A stretch of 64,000 bases of DNA from Maricaulis sp965242785 (GTDB lineage Bacteria > Pseudomonadota > Alphaproteobacteria > Caulobacterales > Maricaulaceae), in NCBI GenBank assembly GCA_965242785.1, contig CBDETA010000001.1, positions 310,001 to 374,000 of the forward strand, read 5' to 3'. The position numbers and the translations under genes were made by a program. Positions 18,936 through 25,718 of this stretch are shown one piece after another (the first letter of the stretch is position 1; each line of letters opens with the position of its first letter). Below the pieces are notes generated by a model. The model made no database searches. It worked only from the letters and a program-made list of their open reading frames with translations, and was not told where the DNA came from.

Positions 18936-19147
18936 GTTGAGGCGTCCTCCACGCACCCCGTCCCCCAAGGCCGCAGGGCCACCGGCAGACGTGCTGGATT
19001 AAGGGGGTGGTCGAGACGGTCCCGGGGAAAGGGGGAGACATTGGCTCGCGCCGTGGAGAGGGATTCCAAACGGGCGACGGCATCCGCACCTGCGGTGACC
19101 GCCTCGACCAACTCGGCAGAGGGAGAGAGGGCGCGCGTGCGGGTCAC
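18932..19147 (-). CDS. Small hypothetical phage protein
   Basis: 71 residues starting at GTG 19147, chosen because GTGA overlaps the upstream stop exactly as elsewhere in this operon. The helical N-terminus is LVEAVTAGADAVARLESLSTA, with a Pro-rich tail. No family recognised. Confidence 0.6.
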   Translation of the reverse strand: MTRTRALSPSAELVEAVTAGADAVARLESLSTARANVSPFPRDRLDHPLNPARLPVALRPWGTGCVEDAST

Positions 19148-19356
19148 GACGGGAACGCCCCCATCATCACCAGCGCGCCCAGGCACATCAGTGCCACGCC
19201 AACCACGCCCGCAGCGCGGATGATGACGGCATGGGGCCCATCGACCGCGGGCACATCATCCCGGCAATCCCCTTCCGGCACATAGACCTGGCGCAGGGAT
19301 TGCGGCATCAGCCCGTCCTGGGCGTCAAAGTCTTCGAGGGTGGGAAGGTGGGTCAT
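19144..19356 (-). CDS. Small phage membrane protein
   Basis: 70 residues from ATG 19356: a soluble N-terminal half (MTHLPTLEDFDAQDGLMPQSL, YVPEGDCRDDVPAVDG) and a C-terminal membrane helix (IIRAAGVVGVALMCLGALVMMGAF). Part of the leftward operon, with a 53-base gap to the gene upstream. Function unknown; a C-tail-anchored topology is likely. Confidence 0.7.
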   Translation of the reverse strand: MTHLPTLEDFDAQDGLMPQSLRQVYVPEGDCRDDVPAVDGPHAVIIRAAGVVGVALMCLGALVMMGAFPS

Positions 19357-19409
19357 TCGGCAGCCTCCGCTGGGGCGGGGCGTGGCCCCGCCCGCTGTTG
19401 ATCCGTTGA

Positions 19410-19772
19410 TCAGTCCTGCACCCGGCGAAAACCTTCCGCCGTGTGTTCGCGCTGGCGCCGGATCTCGTAGATGCCCGACTCCTTCGGCGCGATGGTCTCG
19501 TGGGTGTCGAAAGGGCGCTTGTGCGTGATCTCGATATCGCCGGCCTCGATGGCCTCGGCGCGAACGATCAGGAAAGCGCGCAGCGTGTCGTCCGGATCCT
19601 GCCGGAGCTCGACGCCCGGACGCTCCATGACGACGTGGTGATGCCCGGTTTCCGAGTGCGCGAGAATGAACTCGCCATTCTCGGCCTCTGACACCTCCAT
19701 GCCGTCCGGCAGCGTGTCGACCCTGATCAGCATCAGGTCGCCCTGGGCGGCGTTGTTTTGGAAATACTTCAT
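19410..19772 (-). CDS. Phage protein with GHHHV motif, partner of the DUF6745 gene
   Basis: 120 residues from ATG 19772, preceded by GGAGAAGGAC. The order NNAAQGDLMLIRVDTLPDGM, ENGEFILAHSETGHHHVVM, LRAFLIVRAEAIEAGDIEITHKRPFDTHETI is typical of a widespread small all-beta family in which the His cluster after a GD-(L/V)L(L/I)-VD opening is conserved. Similar genes are, as far as I recall, often found beside DUF6745 repeat proteins; that cannot be checked here. The activity is unknown; the His cluster suggests metal binding. Confidence 0.72.
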   Translation of the reverse strand: MKYFQNNAAQGDLMLIRVDTLPDGMEVSEAENGEFILAHSETGHHHVVMERPGVELRQDPDDTLRAFLIVRAEAIEAGDIEITHKRPFDTHETIAPKESGIYEIRRQREHTAEGFRRVQD

Positions 19773-19783
19773 GTCCTTCTCCT

Positions 19784-21031
19784 TCAGGTGCGGACTTCGA
19801 GAGCTTTGATGATGTGAGGCGGCACGTTGTTGATCCACGACTGCGCCTCAAGAGCCGTGGTCATGTCTGGCGGGACGGGGATTGCGAACTCGCGGCCTGT
19901 GCCGCACACCACCCGCACGAAGCGCTCGCGGCCGATATCGGGGATATCCACCTCCACCAGGGTTCCGATCTGGGGATCGCCATCGCGGTCGATCTCGCGC
20001 GCCCCCAGCTTGTCGAGAACGGTGGCCCATCCGAGAATCTCGCAAGCGCAGCGGCGCTGTTCGATATTCTCCCAGGTGATGGCGGTCTCGGCCTTTAGTC
20101 CGGCCTTGTCCTCGATCCACTCGGCCGGCACCCGCGTGCCGTGCCAGGCATGCACCGTCCAGCCGTCGCGGTATTCGATAGCGGGCTTGTCTTCGCCGTG
20201 CAGCCGGCCTTCATCGTCAAACGCTATGCGCTGCGGCCGGTCAGTGAGGATGCAGAAGTCATCAAACGGGTACCACCAGCCGATGGACCGGGCGACGGTA
20301 AGGTGACGGTCTAGCGCCACGCCCGCCCCGGCCTCGTAGGCGGCACCGACACGGCGCCCACCTTCGAGATACATCCACCAATAGTCCTGTTGGCCCGCAA
20401 AGGTTGTACCTGTGAAGCGCAGCTGCTGGTCCCTGAGCTGGTCCCCGAGCTGGTCCCAGAGCTGGTCCCAGAGCTGGTCCCTGAGCTGGTCCCTGAGCTG
20501 GTCCCTGAGCTGGCCCCTGAGCTGGCCCCTGAGCTGGTCCCTGAGCTGGTCCCTGAGCTGGTCCCAGAGCTGGTCCCAGAGCTGGTCCCTGAGCTGGCCC
20601 CTGAGCTGGCCCCTGAGCTGGTCCCTGAGCTGGTCCCAGAGCTGGTCCCTGAGCTGGTCCCTGAGCTGGCCCCTGAGCTGGTCCCTGAGCTGGTCCCAGA
20701 GCTGGCCCCTGAGCTGGTCCCTGAGCTGGTCCCTGAGCTGGCCCCTGAGCTGGTCCCTGAGCTGGTCCCTGAGCTGGTCCCTGAGCTGGTCTGCCTTCGC
20801 CATTTCCGGCCATGTCTTGCAGAGCAGGTTGATATACAGCTCGGCACCGAGTGGTGACGACAGCCGCACGAAATAGGGCTTCGGCTTGCCGATGCTTTGA
20901 TACATCGCCGTGATGCCAGTTTCTGCCGCGTCGAAGTCTGCCGGCTCGGTAGACAGGCCAACAGCTCGGTACTCCGCAAGCGTGTCGGAAATGATCTTCT
21001 GCCGTTCCGGCGTCAGTGCGAGTTTCGCCAT
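19784..21031 (-). CDS. DUF6745-type protein with about 30 tandem DQLR/GQLR/DQLW repeats
   Basis: 415 residues, first gene of the leftward operon. Start ATG 21031 has GGAGG five bases upstream. N-terminal domain (ALTPERQKIISDTLAEYRAVGLS, PYFVRLSSPLGAELY) reaches residue 80. Thirty four-residue units of the form (D/G)QL(R/W/G) fill about residues 81-200. The C-terminal domain matches DUF6745 by pattern: SIGWWYPFDDFCILTDRPQRI, DEGRLHGEDKPAIEYRDGWTVHAWHGTRVP, ENIEQRRCACEILG, PPDMTTALEAQSW. The repeat probably forms a helical rod with Leu every four residues. The function is unknown; being the first PL gene suggests early expression. Confidence 0.8.
   Translation of the reverse strand: MAKLALTPERQKIISDTLAEYRAVGLSTEPADFDAAETGITAMYQSIGKPKPYFVRLSSPLGAELYINLLCKTWPEMAKADQLRDQLRDQLRDQLRGQLRDQLRDQLRGQLWDQLRDQLRGQLRDQLRDQLWDQLRDQLRGQLRGQLRDQLWDQLWDQLRDQLRDQLRGQLRGQLRDQLRDQLRDQLWDQLWDQLGDQLRDQQLRFTGTTFAGQQDYWWMYLEGGRRVGAAYEAGAGVALDRHLTVARSIGWWYPFDDFCILTDRPQRIAFDDEGRLHGEDKPAIEYRDGWTVHAWHGTRVPAEWIEDKAGLKAETAITWENIEQRRCACEILGWATVLDKLGAREIDRDGDPQIGTLVEVDIPDIGRERFVRVVCGTGREFAIPVPPDMTTALEAQSWINNVPPHIIKALEVRT
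20432..20791 (-). repeat. Tandem 12-bp repeat, 30 units
   Basis: Exactly 360 bases of 12-base units. The coding-strand unit is GACCAGCTCAGG, with two common variants: GGC for GAC at codon 1 and TGG for AGG at codon 4. Unit length is a multiple of three, so gain or loss of units keeps the frame. Both strands are open throughout, producing shadow frames. Confidence 0.97.
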
Positions 21032-21052
21032 TGCATCCTCCATTGGGAGGAG

Positions 21053-21082
21053 ACAATACGGAAAACTCGTAATTCACGTCAA
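21053..21082 (-). promoter_or_regulatory. Early leftward promoter PL
   Basis: On the minus strand TTGACG (21082-21077), an 18-base spacer and TATTGT (21058-21053), leading into the DUF6745 gene 22 bases further on. Operator OL1 (21057-21071) fills the spacer and OL2 (21081-21095) overlaps the -35, the same geometry as at PR. Confidence 0.7.
21057..21071. promoter_or_regulatory. Repressor operator OL1
   Basis: TACGGAAAACTCGTA, a 15-bp imperfect palindrome sharing the TACG(A/G)-N5-TCGTA plan with the sites at PR. It lies between the -35 and -10 of PL. Confidence 0.72.
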
Positions 21083-21095
21083 CGAAAAAATCGTA
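21081..21095. promoter_or_regulatory. Repressor operator OL2
   Basis: AACGAAAAAATCGTA, 15 bp, starting 24 bases after OL1 and overlapping the PL -35 box. Confidence 0.7.
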
Positions 21096-21140
21096 ATTAA
21101 TGATGGTTCTCTTTTCCCCTTGAGATTGAAGGGGCCAAGA

Positions 21141-21311
21141 ATGGTAATCGCAGGCGTTTTTATGCTGCTGGTGGGCGGTAGCATGATCTACATCGGCTTT
21201 TCGGCCGGAACAGATATTCAAATCGGCTTCGGGGTCTTGGCGGCTGGCCAAGGCTTTCTACTGCTAGGGCTCCACGAACTTCGCGGTGCTCTCAACAAGA
21301 GCCGGTCATGA
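21141..21311 (+). CDS. Small membrane protein in the immunity region
   Basis: 56 residues with two predicted membrane segments (MVIAGVFMLLVGGSMIYIGF and IQIGFGVLAAGQGFLLLGL) and a short basic tail. ATG 21141 follows AAGGGG. That Shine-Dalgarno is itself paired in a small hairpin, CCCCTT(21116-21121)/AAGGGG(21129-21134). It overlaps the next gene by ATGA, so the two form an operon reading toward the repressor gene. Position between OL and the repressor is that of lambda rex. Confidence 0.62.
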   Translation: MVIAGVFMLLVGGSMIYIGFSAGTDIQIGFGVLAAGQGFLLLGLHELRGALNKSRS

Positions 21312-21949
21312 AGTCGGGGGCCTGGGCGCTGTTGGTGGGCTGCGTTGCAGCAGTTGCCATCGTAGCCGCTGGCACCCGCGGACGCAGTCATCCCTTGTCG
21401 CGTGGTCCCATCGACATCAACGAAGGCGCATCGATAACCGCAGAAGACATATCGCGTTTAGAGAGTCAGTACATACACCAGCCGCCTTCCACTCCTTCCT
21501 CTCCACGGACGAATTGGAGAGTGTACGAGGGGGCAAGTGAAATGGACGATGCGCCAATCGTGCGGTTGTACGCGGACCCAATGATTCGTGTCCTGGATCG
21601 ATACGGCCGCACGCGAGATGTCAGGCTATTCGTCAGGTGCCAGGACAACACAACGGCGTTGGTCTTGAGAGTGGATGACTATACGGGGATCCGAGACATC
21701 CAAGTGGAGATACGACTGGATGACTCTCCGTCGTTTGTGCGTCAATTTGGCGTCTCCACTGATCGGGAGAACATTGGGCTGTGGTCTGGGGCGCAATCCA
21801 TTCCGGTTGTGCGGCAGATGGCTACTGCTAGCCGCATTCGCTTTCGCTACACGCTCCCTGGTGAGTCGCCCGAGGTCGTCCCGTTCAATCTAGAAGGCTT
21901 CGGGAGCCGGGTGAGGAGGGTGGCGGAAGTTTGCCATTGGACACTCTAA
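21308..21949 (+). CDS. Membrane-anchored protein with a VasI-like domain
   Basis: 213 residues: an N-terminal membrane anchor (WALLVGCVAAVAIVAAG), a linker, then a domain from about residue 68. This reads NWRVYEGASEMDDAPIVRLY, VRLFVRCQDNTTALVLRV, VEIRLDDSPSFVRQFGVSTD, RIRFRYTLPG and VPFNLEGF. This order matches VasI, a type VI secretion accessory family, but such domains also occur alone in phages. There are no other T6SS genes here. It is convergent with the repressor, the stops overlapping. In the lysogen it could act at the inner membrane, for example in superinfection exclusion (inference). Confidence 0.62.
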   Translation: MKSGAWALLVGCVAAVAIVAAGTRGRSHPLSRGPIDINEGASITAEDISRLESQYIHQPPSTPSSPRTNWRVYEGASEMDDAPIVRLYADPMIRVLDRYGRTRDVRLFVRCQDNTTALVLRVDDYTGIRDIQVEIRLDDSPSFVRQFGVSTDRENIGLWSGAQSIPVVRQMATASRIRFRYTLPGESPEVVPFNLEGFGSRVRRVAEVCHWTL

Positions 21950-22677
21950 GGCGCCGGCGTCAGCAGATCCGTCACCACCGCCACGATCGACACTTCAACC
22001 GTGTCACCGTTTTCATTCAGGAGGATCGGCGCTTCGTTCTTCCAGCGTGGATGCAGGGATGCGGTGTGAAGGGCGGGGCCTTCGCCGTTGACGACCAGGC
22101 GCTTGCAGGTTCGCTGGAAGGTGCCGTCTGACCGGCGCCGTTCGGCCACCACCAGCTTGCCATTGGCGCGGCGGAACAGGTCTTCATCATCGCGGGCCCA
22201 ATCCCAGACGGATGTGCAGAATATCTTGCCGCCATCTCCGACAAACTGACTGACACTGTCACCGACGATTTCAAACCAGAATTGTTGTGCGCCCTCTATA
22301 ATTCGATCTGCAGGTACTGATAACTCGACCAACTCCATCTCCCCATCGAACGGTTCTTGCCAGACCCCTGCCTGGACTGTTCCGATCAGTGGCCGCGTCT
22401 GGATATCCTCTAAGATTTTGGGGGATTGGGGCGGTTGTGAGGCTTCCGATTCGCCCTTTCCGGTTTCAAGCCATTCCAGCGAAACGCGAAACTTCCGAGC
22501 GTACTGGATCGCGCTGGTCGATTTGAAGCCGGCGCTTCCATTCTCGTGCCCATAATAGGTTGTTCGGGTGATGCCCATGGCATCGGCCGCTTCGCGGGCT
22601 GTTGCATAGCCGGCGGCGATCCGCGCCTGGCGCAGTCGTTCCGCTCTCGCGTCGTTATGGGCTTGGTTGCTATTCAT
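21946..22677 (-). CDS. CI/LexA-type phage repressor (HTH-XRE + S24 peptidase)
   Basis: 243 residues. The N-terminal XRE helix-turn-helix (RLRQARIAAGYATAREAADAMGITRTTYYGHENG) binds operators. The C-terminal S24 domain has the self-cleavage Ala-Gly in GTVQAGVW, the nucleophilic Ser in EIVGDSVSQF and the Lys in RTCKRLV. Autocleavage stimulated by RecA would make the prophage SOS-inducible. The gene diverges from the Cro-like gene; its likely targets are the four 15-bp operators around PR and PL. Confidence 0.93.
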   Translation of the reverse strand: MNSNQAHNDARAERLRQARIAAGYATAREAADAMGITRTTYYGHENGSAGFKSTSAIQYARKFRVSLEWLETGKGESEASQPPQSPKILEDIQTRPLIGTVQAGVWQEPFDGEMELVELSVPADRIIEGAQQFWFEIVGDSVSQFVGDGGKIFCTSVWDWARDDEDLFRRANGKLVVAERRRSDGTFQRTCKRLVVNGEGPALHTASLHPRWKNEAPILLNENGDTVEVSIVAVVTDLLTPAP

Positions 22678-22700
22678 GATTCATTGCTAGCCGTAGGAAT

Positions 22701-22715
22701 TACGAAAATATCGTT
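22701..22715. promoter_or_regulatory. Repressor operator OR2
   Basis: TACGAAAATATCGTT, 15 bp, overlapping the first base of the PR -35 and lying 25 bases before OR1. Confidence 0.7.
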
Positions 22716-22744
22716 TGACACTGAATACGAGAAACTCGTACTTT
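22715..22744 (+). promoter_or_regulatory. Early rightward promoter PR
   Basis: TTGACA (22715-22720), 18-base spacer, TACTTT (22739-22744). The expected start point falls at or next to the A of ATG 22751, so the first transcript may be leaderless. OR1 and OR2 cover the promoter. Confidence 0.68.
22726..22740. promoter_or_regulatory. Repressor operator OR1
   Basis: TACGAGAAACTCGTA, a perfect 15-bp palindrome (arms TACGAG/CTCGTA, three-base centre), placed between the -35 and -10 of PR. Confidence 0.8.
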
Positions 22745-22750
22745 TCGGGC

Positions 22751-22993
22751 ATGGCAAATGTCCGCGAAATCCTCGCCCGCTGGGGCTCACGCCAGCACCT
22801 GGTCGACGACACAGGGGTGCCGTACTCGACGGTGTCCAGCTGGTATTCGAACAACCGCGTTCCCGCCTGGCACCATGCCAGCCTTCTGGCCAGCGCCAAG
22901 AAGCGCGGCATTGCCCTGACCCCTGAAGAATTGACCCGGGCGCATCAGCCGCCGTCCCGTGATGCAGGCGACGCCCTGCCGGAGGCGTGCTGA
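22751..22993 (+). CDS. Cro-like early regulator
   Basis: 80 residues, divergent from the repressor: MANVREILARWGSRQHLVDDTGVPYSTVSSWYSNNRVPAWHHASLLASAKKRGIALTPEELTRA. The HTH pattern (QHLVDDTGVPYSTVSSW) is that of the YdaS/Cro-like proteins found in this position in many alphaproteobacterial phages. It should bind the same operators and favour lytic growth. There is no Shine-Dalgarno before ATG 22751. Confidence 0.85.
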   Translation: MANVREILARWGSRQHLVDDTGVPYSTVSSWYSNNRVPAWHHASLLASAKKRGIALTPEELTRAHQPPSRDAGDALPEAC

Positions 22994-23038
22994 TGGCTGG
23001 TCAATTTTCTTTTCCCGTGACGTTGCCAGGAGCGCGTT

Positions 23039-23635
23039 ATGCCAGAGTACATTCCTTCCAAGGGCCTCGGCGGGCCTCGGCGCCAGCCCGATACGGAATT
23101 CAGCTTTCTCGAATCCCCGGAATCCGGCAGGGTCACGCTGGTGAACGACTACGAATGGAAACAGCTGGAGGGTCAGCGGATCATGCCCGTGCTGGGCGCG
23201 ATGGCGGCTGTGCCCGGCGCGGCGATCATTGCGGCCAGTCCGGCTGGCGCACCGCTGTTCTGTGCGGCGTTGATGCTGATTGCGGCCGCGTACGTGTTCT
23301 GGCTGTTCACAGACGGGATTTATCATCTGACTGTGCACGCGCACAAACTTCCCGAATATCCCGCCCTGCTGAAGCGCTGGATGCCCCGCGGGCTTCACTA
23401 TCAGCTGATGACTGTGCTGTACGGCGCCGGTTCGGTGATCTGCACCGTTGCGGGGTTCGCCGGGCAGTATTCGGCCCTTCGCACGCCGCTGTCGGTAGAG
23501 CAGGGCTTCCTGGCGTTGATCCCGCTGAGTGCGCTTATCCTTTCGCACGTCCTGTGGGGCATGTTGCGGTTGGGCCATGCGCGCCCCGCCCTGGCCCGCG
23601 CCCGTCATGGTCCGGGCCATCCCGCGACGCGCTGA
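23039..23635 (+). CDS. Multi-span membrane protein, early region
   Basis: 198 residues starting at ATG 23039 behind AGGAG. A soluble N-terminus of about 45 residues is followed by four hydrophobic segments (IMPVLGAMAAVPGAAIIAA; APLFCAALMLIAAAYVFWLF; LMTVLYGAGSVICTVAGFAG; FLALIPLSALILSHVLWGML) and a basic tail. No family recognised. It lies directly after the Cro-like gene and before a terminator, so it is an immediate-early product, possibly membrane-acting. Confidence 0.72.
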   Translation: MPEYIPSKGLGGPRRQPDTEFSFLESPESGRVTLVNDYEWKQLEGQRIMPVLGAMAAVPGAAIIAASPAGAPLFCAALMLIAAAYVFWLFTDGIYHLTVHAHKLPEYPALLKRWMPRGLHYQLMTVLYGAGSVICTVAGFAGQYSALRTPLSVEQGFLALIPLSALILSHVLWGMLRLGHARPALARARHGPGHPATR

Positions 23636-23711
23636 CAGGCCAAAGCCCAGCCTTCTCATTTCCCGTTTCCTCCCGTGAGCACCGTGCGACCTACCCCCGC
23701 GCGGTGACACC

Positions 23712-23776
23712 TGGCGCCTGTGCCCGGTCTTACGTCTCCCCCCCAGTGAGCGAGGACACAGGCGCCATTCTTTTTC
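23712..23776 (+). terminator. Intrinsic terminator after the immediate-early genes
   Basis: An 11-bp perfect stem TGGCGCCTGTG (23712-23722)/CACAGGCGCCA (23757-23767), a 34-base loop, then TTCTTTTT. It separates the Cro-like and membrane protein genes from the long early operon, like lambda tR1. The long loop makes it less certain than a compact terminator. Confidence 0.55.
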
Positions 23777-23805
23777 CATCCACCGCAGACCATTGCCGCC
23801 CCTCC

Positions 23806-23820
23806 CATGCTGTCAGCATG
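23806..23820. promoter_or_regulatory. 15-bp perfect palindrome upstream of the delayed-early operon
   Basis: CATGCTG-T-CAGCATG, 49 bases before GTG 23869. It does not resemble the CI operators. It could be an operator for another regulator or part of a leader hairpin. Confidence 0.5.
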
Positions 23821-23868
23821 TGCGCTGGGGGCGGGAATGTCAGCGACCGCATTGAAGTGGAACACTAG

Positions 23869-24318
23869 GTGAACAGCGATCAAGCGCGCGCCCTGGAGAT
23901 TGATTTCGTCAACCAGTTTCGCGATGGCCGTGGCGGGCTGACGGGAGCTACATCCTATCTGGGTGCCCCGGTGGACGGGGACACGCTGTCGAAGGTGACG
24001 CGCAAGCTGCGCCGTCTGCCGCTGGGTGATGCGCTGTGGCTGTGCGCGGTGAATGACCGGGCGGACCTGTTGCGCAGCCTGGCCGATCTGATCGACGCCC
24101 AGAAGGGCCCGGGCGCGATCGCCCAGCTGGCGCATCTGGACGTTTACGACAGCGCCGACCTGGCGCGGGAAATCGACGAGGCGGAACAGGACGGGCGGTA
24201 CACGCCGGCCGAGATCCGCAGCATCCAGCGCAAGGCCAATATCAACGCATCGAACGGGGCCGAATTGAAGGCGCGGGCGGATCGCCTGACGCCCGGCCCG
24301 ATCGATCCGGAGGACTGA
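23869..24318 (+). CDS. Hypothetical early phage protein
   Basis: 149 residues from GTG 23869. Helical throughout: LEIDFVNQFRDGRGGLTGATSYLG, DTLSKVTRKLRRLPLGDALWLCAVNDRADLLRSLADLIDAQKG, then YDSADLAREIDEAEQDGRYTPAEIRSIQRKANI. No named family recognised. It starts the string of close-packed early genes and is followed after three bases by the next gene. Confidence 0.72.
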   Translation: MNSDQARALEIDFVNQFRDGRGGLTGATSYLGAPVDGDTLSKVTRKLRRLPLGDALWLCAVNDRADLLRSLADLIDAQKGPGAIAQLAHLDVYDSADLAREIDEAEQDGRYTPAEIRSIQRKANINASNGAELKARADRLTPGPIDPED

Positions 24319-24321
24319 GAG

Positions 24322-24564
24322 ATGGACGACTTGTTCACCCGCGTGAACGCGCAGCGGATCGAGAGGACCCGCGCCGAATACGCCAAGGCCATGTCTGCGC
24401 GGCGCAACCGCCGGCATGGCGAGGGGAACAAGTCGGCCGTTGTGCTTCATCGTGCGTGCACAGCCAAGCTGGCCGCAGAACTGGGGAAACCCGATCCCTA
24501 CGGGGCGGAGCGCCAGAACACCGACGCGCTGCTGGAGCTCTATCTGGGCTGTGTGGAGGGCTAG
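24322..24564 (+). CDS. Small hypothetical early phage protein
   Basis: 80 residues, basic and helical (LFTRVNAQRIERTRAEYAKAMSARRNRR), ending LEDP-like acidic/hydrophobic residues (NTDALLELYLGCVEG). ATG follows GAGAG. No family recognised. Confidence 0.65.
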   Translation: MDDLFTRVNAQRIERTRAEYAKAMSARRNRRHGEGNKSAVVLHRACTAKLAAELGKPDPYGAERQNTDALLELYLGCVEG

Positions 24565-24568
24565 GGGG

Positions 24569-24802
24569 ATGGACTGGCTTTCCACCGTCCCTCTCTGGTT
24601 TTGGGTTCTGCAGGGTGTGCTGTACGTGCTGGCCGCTGTCGGCTGGGCGGTGCTGATGCTGGACCGGTTCCCCCGGGATATCTGGGCCTGCCGCTTTTAC
24701 GGGGCGGTCTGGCCCTTCACCGCTGCTGCCTCCCTCGCCGGTACGGCCCTCCAGGCCCACACCCGCCGCGTCAACCGCCGCAAGGCCGGATGGAAGGGGT
24801 AG
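24569..24802 (+). CDS. Small phage membrane protein
   Basis: 77 residues from ATG 24569 with GGGGG just upstream. Two hydrophobic segments (VPLWFWVLQGVLYVLAAVGWAVLML and FYGAVWPFTAAASLAGTAL) and a strongly basic tail TRRVNRRKAGWKG. Function unknown. Confidence 0.68.
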   Translation: MDWLSTVPLWFWVLQGVLYVLAAVGWAVLMLDRFPRDIWACRFYGAVWPFTAAASLAGTALQAHTRRVNRRKAGWKG

Positions 24803-24805
24803 GGG

Positions 24806-25153
24806 ATGACGCATCTTCGCGCCGGGGATGAAGTGGTTTGCATCAATGACGACCCGATGGGGGTCATGATTGGTGACGACTATTGGGAGCGGGAATCCGG
24901 CCTGGTTCGAGGGCGGGTCTATGTGGTTGCCGACGTGATCCCGCTGCCGTCGGCCATGATGAACCTGACCCGCCCGGCAACGGCCCTGTTGGTGATCCGG
25001 GGCGTGACCAGCCCGCTGGTGGAGTTTGGCGGGGAGAACGGGTTCCATCCCGCGCGCTTCCGCAAGGCAATCCGCACGGGCCGTTCGGCGGCGGTGGCGG
25101 ACCTGATGAAGGCCTGCGGCGTTGCAGACCGAGCGGAAGAGGTGGCGGCATGA
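24806..25153 (+). CDS. Hypothetical early phage protein
   Basis: 115 residues. The N-terminal half (AGDEVVCINDDPMGVMIGDDYW...LVRGRVYVVADVIP) looks like a small beta-barrel of the type found in many short phage proteins. The C-terminal part is helical (FHPARFRKAIRTGRSAAVADLMKACG). No named function. ATGA overlap with the next gene. Confidence 0.7.
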   Translation: MTHLRAGDEVVCINDDPMGVMIGDDYWERESGLVRGRVYVVADVIPLPSAMMNLTRPATALLVIRGVTSPLVEFGGENGFHPARFRKAIRTGRSAAVADLMKACGVADRAEEVAA

Positions 25154-25338
25154 TCTGGGCTCACCTTCCCCCATCCATTCGCCGCCTGTGGGCGGACGAA
25201 CAGGACTTTCAGGAAACCGCGCGGGCGCTGGCCCGGCGCGGGGCAGGGCCGGGCGTGTGCGTGCCCGGGCCCGTCCGAACCGCTGTTGGCGGACAGGGCC
25301 AGATCCATTTTCAGAACCAGGACGAGGTGCGGTTATGA
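25150..25338 (+). CDS. Small hypothetical early phage protein
   Basis: 62 residues, MIWAHLPPSIRRLWADEQDFQETARALARRG..., with ATGA overlaps at both ends. These overlaps are the main evidence that it is translated. No family recognised. Confidence 0.6.
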   Translation: MIWAHLPPSIRRLWADEQDFQETARALARRGAGPGVCVPGPVRTAVGGQGQIHFQNQDEVRL

Positions 25339-25673
25339 AGACCATCAGTTTCAACGAGTTCTTCCTGGGCCTGCGCGGTGGTGCGCTGGCCGGGGAATGC
25401 TCCGACCAGCTGGATAAGCTGCTCGAAGCCATCCACCAGACGGGCGAGGGCGGTGATCTGACGATCAAACTGCCGATGAAGCTCAACAAGGCCGGGCAGC
25501 TGGAATGCAAGCCGGTGGTCACCAGCAAGCTGCCGAAGCGCGCCCTGGGCACGGGCATCTTCTTCCTGACGGAAGAGGCCCGCCTGACCAAGACCGATCC
25601 GCGCCAGACCGACATCGAGGACGATCTGGCCGCCCGCCGGGAGAAAATTCTCGGCGAGACCCCGGCGCACTAG
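25335..25673 (+). CDS. Phage protein accompanying DUF2303
   Basis: 112 residues from ATG 25335. A short helical start (SFNEFFLGLRGGALAGECSDQLDKLLEAIHQ) and a beta-rich core (DLTIKLPMKLNKAGQLECKPVVTSKLPKRALGTGIFFLTEEARLTKTDPRQTDI). Proteins of this plan commonly sit next to DUF2303 genes in phages, as here. Role unknown, possibly recombination or replication support by context only. Confidence 0.75.
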   Translation: MKTISFNEFFLGLRGGALAGECSDQLDKLLEAIHQTGEGGDLTIKLPMKLNKAGQLECKPVVTSKLPKRALGTGIFFLTEEARLTKTDPRQTDIEDDLAARREKILGETPAH

Positions 25674-25718
25674 CGACCGGGGTTTTGCGTTTTCCCTTCA
25701 GTCAAAAGGACCTGACCC

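Noticed and set aside
20432..20791. CRISPR array
   Set aside because: Contiguous 12-bp units without spacers, inside a coding sequence.
20390..20876. Plus-strand frames of ELVP and SWSL repeats
   Set aside because: Complement of the DQLR repeat tract; open only because of the 12-bp periodicity.
21308..21949. Part of a type VI secretion cluster
   Set aside because: Only the VasI-like domain is present; no sheath, Hcp, VgrG or ATPase genes.
22987..23868. 293-codon frame overlapping the early membrane protein
   Set aside because: Composition is Arg/Ser/Cys-rich. The overlapping frame at 23039 encodes clear membrane helices and has AGGAG before its ATG.
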